From: Deltaproteobacteria bacterium
GTDB lineage: Bacteria > Desulfobacterota > Desulfarculia > Adiutricales > JAGVGV01
Direction: 5' to 3'
DNA length: 10,888 nt
Assembly (NCBI GenBank): GCA_015233515.1
Contig: JADFXS010000035.1
Coordinates: forward strand, 7,305 to 18,192
This document shows, piece after piece, positions 1 through 7,253 of the stretch (the first letter of the stretch is position 1; every line of letters begins with the position of its first letter). A program made the position numbers and the translations under genes. The notes under the pieces were generated by a model. It made no database searches. It saw only the letters and a program-made list of their open reading frames with translations, and had not been told where the DNA came from.

Positions 1-3000
1 AAATGTTGTCTGATTTCAATCGTTGAAGGTATCGAAGCCCGAATCAATTTGAGCGTTTCCTTGATAAGGGGGCTCACTTGGATATATATTCGCTGCTGTT
101 CCGTTTGACGGCTGAATGAAAGAATATGCTTAACCAGGTCGGTAGCTCTCCGGCCGGCCAGATGAATTTGGTTCAAAAAATATTTGGTTTCATTTTCCTC
201 TTTGGTCTCCAGAAGGGCCAATTGGTTATAACCTAGTATCGCGCCTAAAATATTATTGAAATCATGAGCGATACCACCCGCCATTGTTCCGATCGCCTCC
301 ATTTTTTGAGCCTGAAGCAATTTATTCTGCAGTCTTTCCTTGTCCTCGTCCGCCCGCTTGCGCTCGGTTATGTCTAAAAACGTCACTACGGCCCCAATGA
401 CCACGCCCTCTTTACACATGGGAAAAGACCAGTATTCCGCCGGGAAACTTGTTCCATCCTTTCGCCAGAGGACTTCATTATCAATATGAGTTCCTTCACC
501 TTTTTGGAAGGCCTTGAAAATTGGGCAGTCCTCCACGGAATAATGCCTTCCTCCCAAATAACTGTGGTGGATAAGGTCATGCATGTTCTTACCCAACAAT
601 TCGGAGTCTGACTCATAACCTAAAATTTTCAAGCAGGCCGGGTTGCAAAAAACACAGCGACCGCTGAGGTCGAGTCCGTAGATTCCTTCAGCCGTGGAGG
701 AGAGCAAGAGTTTTATCAATTCCGATTTCTCCTTTAGCTCATCCTCCGCCTGCTTGCGTAAGGAAAAATCTCGCCATGAGCTAAATAACACCTTCTTACC
801 GCTCAGCATTATCGCGGATAAATACACCTCGACCCAAAAATCAGCCCCATCCAGCCGGCGATACATCCACTCGAAGGTTAGAGAACCGGTTTCCAAGGCC
901 TCATCGATTTTTTTAGGGGCGGCTTCCGCCGATTTCCTCCCGTCCGGCTGAAACTCCGGTGATAAAGCTTCCGGAGATTGACCGATGATCAACTTTCTTT
1001 CACCCCGCAACATGACCTCGGTAGCCTGGTTACAATCCACAATGAATCCATTTCTGATTATCATATATGCGTCCGGAGAATACTCGAACAGGGAGTGAAG
1101 CCTTTCCTCGCTTTCCCGCAAAGACTTCTCGGCTTGTTTTCGGTCCGTTATGTCCTCGGCGGAACAGACGACCTGCTGGACCCGGCCATCCGCGCCCGGA
1201 ATAGGCGATCGCAGGATGGATAGTAATCGCCGCTCGCCTGATGGACCATAAGGAAGCCATTCCTCGGTGCGCATCGATTTACCGTTGATGAAAACCTCGC
1301 CATTGCCCTGGCGGTGCAACTCCACCACGTCGCCAGGGAAAATGTCGTATATACTTTTAAAGGCGAGGTCTTCCGGCCGGACCCCGACGAAGGCGGCATG
1401 GGCGGCGTTCACCGCGCCGTAGGTGTGGTCGTCGGTCAGATACCAGACCTGGGTTTGGATATTGTCCAGCAGGATCCGCCGTTCTTCGACCGCTTTCGCC
1501 AGCGCCTCTTGCTCATATTTTTCAACTTCTATCTGGTGCAGCCTGGCCTCCGCTTTCTTGCGCGTGCTGATATCACGGTTGGAGACGCGGTGGCCCAGAT
1601 ATTTCCCATCGTGGCTATAGACTCGCCGGCAGACATGATGAATCCAACGCTCTCCCCCGCTACGGGCGACGATGCGACATTCCAGTTCGTAGTGCTCCTT
1701 GGCCTCGGTCGCATTCCCAACATTATAGATGTGGTCGGCAATATGGTTTCGGTCATCGGGATGAACGATTCTTACCAGCAATCCGGGGTCTTGCTGAAAC
1801 TCCTCAACGCTGTATCCGGTGATGCGTTCGCATGACGGCGACAGATAAGGCAAGCTCCCATCCGGGGTTAGCCAGTATTCCCAATCGTAGGTATAATCGG
1901 CGACCGTCCGGTAGATTTCCTCATTTTTTCTCAACGTCGCCTGCTGGGCGAGGATAGCGGCGTCGGTGCGGCGGAGAATCATATAGATAAAGCCCATCAG
2001 GAGCGCCAGCACCAATCCGCCGACGATTTCCCCCATGGCCATCAAGTTCGCAAAAGCCGACTTTTCGATCGAAATATCGCACATGATCAGCAGGTGGCCG
2101 ACATTCGCGCCGGAAACATCCTGCAGGGACGCGGCGGATACCCGCCAATCCTTTCCGTCGAAAGCGATCTCCCGGTCGGTTGCGTCGTCGGCATGGTCGC
2201 CCACCGCCTGTTCGGCCCAGACCGCGAAGGTATCGGGCAGGCGGCCTTGGGAAGCGTAGATCACCGCATTATAGTGCATCCGGTCCCAGTCGGATTGCCG
2301 GCCGAGCAGGCGCATACCCTCTTCCCAGGTTTGCCGGTTCAAAGATTCCTTGCGGAGGATCACCGCCAGTTGGATGCCGGACCGGCGATGCAGCGATTCT
2401 AAAACTTCCTCGATCTCCTTCCCCAATTCCACATAGCCGACAAGCCGGCCGCTTTCGAAGACCGGCTGCACCACCCGCAGGGTAAAGGTCCCCAGCGGCC
2501 CTAGTTCCAGGCCGCTAGCCATCTTGCCGGTGCGTTCGGCTTTCAGGGCCGTGAAACGGTCGATCCGGTCGCCGCGTTTCTCCGGCTTGTGAATTCTCAG
2601 GAGGCAGGTGCGGTTTATGTCAAAAAAATAGAAGTGCGTGAGATGGTTCTCCCGGTGCAGCGTTTCGAACACCGGCCGCCAAGCGGCCAGAAGGCGGTCG
2701 GCATCGCTCTCACGTAAGGCCTTTTGCACGCCCGGATCGGCGGCGATGGGCTGGATGGCCATGGCCAGACCGTTGGCTTGCTGGTCCAAGAACACTCGCC
2801 AGTCATGTTTCAACTCAGCAACTTCGGCGGCGATCTTTTCGGCCAGGAGTTGCTGTTGCTGCTGCCACAGGAGCCCCCCCCGCCCCGGCCATCAGCAGGA
2901 TCATGATTAACGCCAGGGGCAACAACAGTCGCCGCAGGACCGGCTTGGGCGAAGCATCAATGCGCCCAGCAGCAGCCGCGCCCTTGAGAGCCTCATTCTT

Positions 3001-3057
3001 GATCGTCATAAATTTAGGCTGTTGAGACTTTTCAAGGGGCTGACCTATATCGTTCAT
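1..3057 (-). CDS. Membrane-bound multi-PAS sensor histidine kinase with double-Cache-like sensor; frameshifted, and truncated by the window edge
   Basis: A large sensor kinase read from ATG at 3057 (AAAGGGTGG lies just upstream) to the left edge. The first frame covers about 61 residues and enters TM1 (about 42-64). It then meets a run of eight G (2881-2874), after which the protein continues in another frame, open to base 1. Removing one G joins them smoothly (MAGAGG-LLWQQQQQ). Numbering the joined protein: TM1; a roughly 270-residue extracytoplasmic region with a double-Cache style signature (FDINRTCLLRIHKPEKRGD, later GLELGPLGTFTLR and GYVELG), resembling dCache_3; TM2 about 337-361; four PAS domains at about 378-495, 515-636, 645-763 and 770-895, linked by KRAE/KQAE-type helices; and HisKA with H-box GGIAHDFNN, phospho-acceptor about His931 (codon 264-266). 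The ATPase domain lies beyond the window. Without slippage the first-frame product stops at 2815 after 80 residues. Family and architecture are clear; the ligand is unknown. The frameshift may be real, phase-variable, or a sequencing error. Confidence 0.87.
2874..2881 (-). other. G8 homopolymer at the frameshift of the dCache-like kinase
   Basis: Eight consecutive C on the plus strand (G8 in the coding sense) sit exactly where the reading frame of the 1-3057 kinase breaks. The upstream frame runs on to a TGA at 2817-2815. The downstream frame has a TGA at 2894-2892 just before the tract and no start codon between that stop and the tract. A seven-G version gives one continuous protein with an intact first membrane helix. 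The next ATG in the downstream frame is at 2762 and would give a protein lacking TM1. The sequence shows the break directly; whether it is biological slippage, phase variation, inactivation or a base-calling error cannot be told here. Confidence 0.8.
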
Positions 3058-3177
3058 GAATCCACCCTTTAGTGGGAATGTTTATTGGTTCGGAAGAATG
3101 GGTAAGTCTCTTTCTCATTTGACTCCATTAGAATTTCCTTATGCCGGTATCTCATAACAAATACTCACTGAAACGGC
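3058..3177. other. Short gap between two kinase genes, with a possible leader ORF
   Basis: This 120-bp gap contains the RBS of the 1-3057 kinase and no terminator-like hairpin with a T tract, so read-through from the upstream kinase is plausible. A 19-codon minus-strand frame (ATG 3128, stop TAA 3071-3069) has AAGGAA eight bases upstream and ends 11 bases before the next kinase's ATG. It is too short to call as a gene. Confidence 0.4.
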
Positions 3178-5220
3178 TCACTCCCGCCCATCCAACACAG
3201 CCCGGACATTGTCAAGCAGGTCGTTCAATTGATATGGTTTTCGGACAAATCCCGCGGCCCCGGCTTCCAATGACTTTTTCAACTGATCCGCAACAGAATA
3301 TCCGCTGGCAATGACGACCTTGGCCGCTTGATCAATATTTAACAGTTCTTGCAGACACTGATAACCGCCCATGCCGGGCATGCCGATATCCAGGATGACC
3401 AGGTTTATCTGCTTGGGCGCGCTGGAAAAAATTTCCACCGCTTCTTCGCCGCTAGTGGCCACGATCACCGTGTAACCGAAATGTTGGAGCGCCTTGGAAG
3501 CAAAATTTCTTATGGACGGCTCATCATCTGCCAACAGGATGGTCTCCGTTCCGCCGACCGGTAGTTGACCCGCCGATGAACTATCTGAAATCGTTTCTTT
3601 TTGCTCGATGGCCGACAGATAAATTTTAAAAGTTGTTCCTTGGCCGACTTCGCTATAACAGGTGATAAATCCGCCGTGACTCTTGACGATCCCGTAAACC
3701 GCCGCCAGACCCAAGCCGGTTCCTCTTCCAATCTCCTTGGTTGTAAAGAACGGTTCGAAGATATGTTGGATGGTTTTCCGGTCAATTCCCAGCCCGGTAT
3801 CCGAGACGGTCAACAGGACATAATTGCCGGGTGCGGCGCCAAGGTGTTCATGGGCGTATCCTTCGTCCAAGGTGAGATTCGCCGTCTCGATGATGAGTTT
3901 CCCGCCGGCCGGCATGGCGTCGGCGGCGTTGTTCCCTAAATTAAGCAACACCTGTTGAATCTGGATCGGGTCAGCCTTCACCGCCCATAAGCGGCTGCCG
4001 GGATGAACATCAATATCGATCGTCTTGGGAATGATCCGTTCAAGCATCCGCCGCGCTTGCTCAACTTCCTGATTGAGATCCAGGGGACGACGCTGGACTT
4101 CAACTCTGCGGCTGAACAAAAGGAGTTGCCTGACAAGTAAAGCCGCCCGCTGAGCGGTCATTTGGATGGCCCGTAGATTCGGACAATCTTTGTCGTTTTC
4201 TGCTTTATCCAAAAGTATCAGCGAATTGTATCCCAAGATGGCTTGGAGCAGGTTGTTGAACTCGTGAGCGATGCCTCCCGCCAAAATACCTATGGATTCC
4301 AGCTTTTGGGCTTGATAGAGGCGTTCCTGCAGCCTTTCCTTTTCTTCCTCGGCTTGTTTGAGCTGAGTAATGTCCCGGGCGGACGCAAATACACCGGCGA
4401 CCGAACCATCTTTGTTCCGGTATAATGACGCGTTATAGATCACGTCGGTAATTTGTCCATTTAAATGCTTTATCGACAATGGATAGTCCGTAACGAAGCC
4501 GATATCCAGTGCCTGGCGATACCCTTCTCCGGCTTTGTCCGGATCGGTAAAGTAGTCCGAGAAATCAGTCCCTATCAATTTCGCGCGAGGAACCCCGGTC
4601 ACCTTTTCAGAGGCGGCGTTGGCATCGGTTATTTTTCCATCCGGGCTTATCGTGACGAGCGGATCAAGGCTGGACTCAAGGAGATTTCGTGAATATAACA
4701 ACGCCTCCCGCAGCTCATCCTCCAACAGGTTGCGCTCGCTGATTTCCTGTTGAAGCTTGAAATTTGCATCCGCTAATTTTTCGGTCCTCTCGCGGACCTT
4801 TTGTTCCAAGTGTTCAGTCAATTCATGCAGTTGTAAATGAGTTTCGACACGGGCCAGCAGCTCTTCTTCCTCAAACGGTTTGGTAATATAATCAAGTCCC
4901 CCGGCCGCAAAGCCATTGATCTTGTCCACGCTTTCGTTCAGAGCACTGATGAACAGCACCGGAATATCGCGGCTGGCCTGATCCGCTTTCAGGCGACGGC
5001 AAACCTCGAACCCGTCCATTTCCGGCATTTTCACATCTAGTAAAATCAAATCCGGTGCTTTGGCCGCCACTGATCTAAGGGCGAGGAAACCGCTGGAGGC
5101 CGGGCGAACGTGATATCCATGATCGGTAAGAGAGCGCATTAGAAGCTGGAGGTTGGCGGGATTATCATCAACAACCAGTATATCGTTCCGACCATTTGTG
5201 TTTTTTTCATTTTCATTCAT
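3178..5220 (-). CDS. Soluble hybrid histidine kinase, REC-PAS-HisKA-HATPase-REC
   Basis: A 680-residue cytoplasmic hybrid kinase with no membrane segment. In order: an N-terminal receiver (about 13-130; acidic pair Asp18/Asp19, phospho-acceptor Asp62 in LLDVKMP, Lys114); a coiled-coil linker (about 130-175); one PAS domain (about 176-290); HisKA with GGIAHEFNN, phospho-acceptor His319; HATPase with N-box [11 protein letters not shown] (Asn431), G1 SDTGLGI (Asp474) and G2 GRGTGLGL (about 498-505); then a C-terminal receiver (about 560-675; Asp565/Asp566, Asp611 in LDIGMP, Lys661). All catalytic residues are present. The N-terminal receiver presumably lets another kinase control this one, and the C-terminal receiver can accept phosphate from its own His; both are inferences from family behaviour. 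The start at 5220 is set by AAAGGAAG (5235-5228) seven bases upstream. It overlaps the stop of the preceding kinase as ATGA, so translation is probably coupled. The kinase core through the C-terminal REC is paralogous to the 7250-9937 kinase. Confidence 0.93.
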   Translation of the reverse strand: MNENEKNTNGRNDILVVDDNPANLQLLMRSLTDHGYHVRPASSGFLALRSVAAKAPDLILLDVKMPEMDGFEVCRRLKADQASRDIPVLFISALNESVDKINGFAAGGLDYITKPFEEEELLARVETHLQLHELTEHLEQKVRERTEKLADANFKLQQEISERNLLEDELREALLYSRNLLESSLDPLVTISPDGKITDANAASEKVTGVPRAKLIGTDFSDYFTDPDKAGEGYRQALDIGFVTDYPLSIKHLNGQITDVIYNASLYRNKDGSVAGVFASARDITQLKQAEEEKERLQERLYQAQKLESIGILAGGIAHEFNNLLQAILGYNSLILLDKAENDKDCPNLRAIQMTAQRAALLVRQLLLFSRRVEVQRRPLDLNQEVEQARRMLERIIPKTIDIDVHPGSRLWAVKADPIQIQQVLLNLGNNAADAMPAGGKLIIETANLTLDEGYAHEHLGAAPGNYVLLTVSDTGLGIDRKTIQHIFEPFFTTKEIGRGTGLGLAAVYGIVKSHGGFITCYSEVGQGTTFKIYLSAIEQKETISDSSSAGQLPVGGTETILLADDEPSIRNFASKALQHFGYTVIVATSGEEAVEIFSSAPKQINLVILDIGMPGMGGYQCLQELLNIDQAAKVVIASGYSVADQLKKSLEAGAAGFVRKPYQLNDLLDNVRAVLDGRE

Positions 5221-7037
5221 GCCGTTACTTCCTTTGACTTGCCTGCCGGCGTGGGGTCTGAATTCTCCAATAGTTTCAGTAAGCGGTCGTAATTCAGATT
5301 TTTGGCCAGCGCACCCAAAGCGCCGCCGACCATGGGGTCGCGCGTGCTGATTTCCGCGATTATTTCCAGGGTCCGCGCAGTTTCCAATTCAACTACCGCT
5401 TGATGCAACCGGCGAAGAAGCTCCGAGGGCAATACCGCCAGTTGTTCGGAGCTTATTTGGTTTTCACCCTCTATCGGTACCGCCTGCTCCATTTTATAAA
5501 CATATTTCAGGCCGAGATGCCTGGCCATGGCTTCGAATATCTCTGTTTCCCGGTAGGGCTTCCGGATAAAATCGTCACAGCCCGACGCCAGGATTTCCGC
5601 CCGTTCTTCTTCCAGGGCATGAGCCGTGAGGGCAATGATCTTGGTGGGGGCGCCGGCCTCGGTGGCCTTGATGCGCAGAGTGGCCTCCAATCCGTCCATC
5701 ACCGGCATGCGGATGTCCATCCAGATCAAGTGAGGATGCCACACCGTAAAGAGTTCCACCGCCTCCCGCCCATTGACCACCTCGCGCAAGTCAAAGCCAA
5801 ACGGTTCGAGCAGTTTGTGTAATAGGAGGCGATTTTCTCTCCGATCTTCGACGATTAGGAGACGATAACAAGGTTGCCCCTCGACAAGACCGATGATCCG
5901 CTTGTGCCACAATTCAGCCGGGATATCATCAACGGCCGGAACTTCCACCAAAATCTCTAAGTGAAACACCGAGCCCTTGCCGAGCTCGCTTTCGATGCCG
6001 ATCCGCCCGCCCATCAGCTCCACATGTTGTTTGGTGATGGCCAATCCCAGCCCGGTGCCGGATTCCGTCGGCGGCCGGTCGCCTAATTGGACAAACGGTT
6101 GAAAAATTCGCGCTTTGTCCTCCGGGCGGATACCTGGGCCGGTGTCTTCGACCTCGAAACGCAATCTTGCCCGTTGCGGCTTAGCCCCATTCACAGCCCG
6201 GATCCGGAGGATCACTCCTCCGTTTTCCGTATACTTGATGGCATTACCGATCAGATTGATCAAAATTTGCCTTAATTTACCCTGGTCGACCGTGATCTTG
6301 CGAGGGAGATCCGGAGACTGCTCCACCACCAGATTCAGGCCCTTTTCCACCGCCCGGGCATACATCATCGATCTGACTTCAAACACGAGCTGATGCAGAT
6401 CGATATCGGTTACTTCCAGCTCCACGTTACCGGCTTCTATTTTGGAGATGTCCAGCACGTTGTTGATCAAATTTAAAAGATGTTCGCCGCTGCGAATGAT
6501 GATAGTCAAGCTCTCCTTCTGTTCCGGCGTGACTGCCGGATCGTTGTTCATCAGACGCGAAAAGCCGAGGACGGCATTCAGCGGAGTGCGCAACTCGTGG
6601 CTCATGTTCGCCAGAAACACGCTTTTGGCCCGGTTGGCGGCTTCGGCCTGTTCTTTAGCCGAAAGGGCTCTCCCCCGCTCGCGCCGCGCCAACTCGGCCA
6701 CGGCGGAGATCATCGCGCAGTTGAACAGGAAAGCGAACATCCCAATCCGGTCTCCAAAGTCCTTGATGAAAGGTTGGTCAACAAACAAAGGCCAGCCATA
6801 GAGCGCGATTAAACAGGATGCGCCGGCGGAAAATAAGCCCGTGAGCCACCCCCGATATAGTGAGACAATCATGACCGCCGGATAGAACGTTACCCAAACG
6901 ATGCGCGTTTCCAGCGCGCTAAGGAAAAACTTTCTGACGAGAACGGCCAAGACCATGGCCAGGAGGACAAGGCCGATGTCCGTTGGCAGCGTCCACAGAG
7001 AATATCGGCGGGGTTTGTTCATGACTTTGGCCTGCAT
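5217..7037 (-). CDS. Membrane hybrid histidine kinase, four-TM (DUF4118-like)-HisKA-HATPase-REC with Hpt-like tail
   Basis: A 606-residue protein. Its N-terminus has four hydrophobic segments (about 20-40, 47-62, 64-82 and 97-115) with almost no loops, like the KdpD-type DUF4118 module, so it is an inner-membrane protein without a periplasmic sensor domain or PAS. A short coiled coil ([14 protein letters not shown]) leads to HisKA with SHELRTPLN, phospho-acceptor His147. The HATPase domain shows N-box Asn265 ([10 protein letters not shown]), G1 VEDTGPGI (Asp298) and G2 GTGLGLAIT (327-335). The receiver (about 390-510) has Asp398, phospho-acceptor Asp441 ([11 protein letters not shown]), Thr471 and Lys493. 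The last 75 residues form a helical domain resembling the tails of BarA-like hybrid kinases, but they lack the HxxKG motif of a working Hpt. The start at 7037 is supported by GGAGGA (7051-7046) eight bases upstream; Met6 lacks a comparable site. The stop overlaps the next gene's ATG. The HisKA/HATPase subtype differs from that of the two flanking kinases. Confidence 0.93.
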   Translation of the reverse strand: MQAKVMNKPRRYSLWTLPTDIGLVLLAMVLAVLVRKFFLSALETRIVWVTFYPAVMIVSLYRGWLTGLFSAGASCLIALYGWPLFVDQPFIKDFGDRIGMFAFLFNCAMISAVAELARRERGRALSAKEQAEAANRAKSVFLANMSHELRTPLNAVLGFSRLMNNDPAVTPEQKESLTIIIRSGEHLLNLINNVLDISKIEAGNVELEVTDIDLHQLVFEVRSMMYARAVEKGLNLVVEQSPDLPRKITVDQGKLRQILINLIGNAIKYTENGGVILRIRAVNGAKPQRARLRFEVEDTGPGIRPEDKARIFQPFVQLGDRPPTESGTGLGLAITKQHVELMGGRIGIESELGKGSVFHLEILVEVPAVDDIPAELWHKRIIGLVEGQPCYRLLIVEDRRENRLLLHKLLEPFGFDLREVVNGREAVELFTVWHPHLIWMDIRMPVMDGLEATLRIKATEAGAPTKIIALTAHALEEERAEILASGCDDFIRKPYRETEIFEAMARHLGLKYVYKMEQAVPIEGENQISSEQLAVLPSELLRRLHQAVVELETARTLEIIAEISTRDPMVGGALGALAKNLNYDRLLKLLENSDPTPAGKSKEVTA

Positions 7038-7045
7038 AATTTTAA

Positions 7046-7069
7046 TCCTCCGGCGAGTATGACGTCGCC
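7046..7069 (-). promoter_or_regulatory. Strong RBS of the four-TM kinase with a hairpin directly upstream
   Basis: The coding-sense GGAGGA (7051-7046) ends eight bases before the ATG at 7037 and fixes that start. Immediately upstream is a five-base-pair inverted repeat, GGCGA (7069-7065) with TCGCC (7056-7052), around an eight-base loop. If formed in the mRNA, the hairpin would abut the Shine-Dalgarno and could affect ribosome loading. The RBS is well supported; the hairpin's role is conjecture. Confidence 0.5.
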
Positions 7070-7098
7070 CTCATGACCGGGAGTTGCCGTTACGTCAT
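7059..7098. repeat. Seven-bp inverted repeat upstream of the four-TM kinase
   Basis: ATGACGT (7059-7065) and ACGTCAT (7092-7098) form a perfect 7-bp inverted repeat whose half-sites are centred 33 bp apart, about three helical turns. It lies in the 105-bp gap upstream of the 7037 start. It could be a paired binding site for a regulator or a chance dyad; no known operator is recognised. Confidence 0.25.
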
Positions 7099-7142
7099 GG
7101 CTCCGGTGAACGGGTGAGGCTACCCCGCCATTCAGTGCATGG

Positions 7143-7253
7143 TCATTCCTGATCGAGGAGGATGGTCACCATACTGGTCATAAAAAGCTCCCGTGTAGCC
7201 TTGGCAATTCTAAGGTATCCACGAGCTAGGAAAATTTCATCGGTCAAATTCAC
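7143..7253 (-). CDS. Possible 36-codon small ORF coupled to the preceding kinase
   Basis: A GTG at 7253-7251 overlaps the stop codon of the 7250-9937 kinase as GTGA and opens a 36-residue frame ending with TGA at 7145-7143. The peptide (starting VNLTDEIFLARGYLRIAKAT, ending VTILLDQE) has the mixed charged/hydrophobic pattern of an amphipathic helix, with no signal peptide or recognisable domain. The stop-start overlap resembles translational coupling. However, the GGGAGGA stretch sits immediately against the GTG, too close for normal initiation. An inner ATG at 7181 would give only 12 residues. The frame could also be a chance extension or a decayed gene fragment. Low confidence as a real gene. 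Confidence 0.25.
   Translation of the reverse strand: MNLTDEIFLARGYLRIAKATRELFMTSMVTILLDQE

Noticed and set aside
1314..1835. A 173-codon plus-strand open frame
   Set aside because: It lies fully antisense to the PAS region of the 1-3057 kinase, whose minus-strand frame encodes recognisable domains. The plus-strand product has no recognisable family.
2851..2866. CAG/CAA repeat encoding QQQQQ after TM1
   Set aside because: It is only five codons at the membrane boundary, a common low-complexity linker. It is not counted as a microsatellite or a functional repeat.
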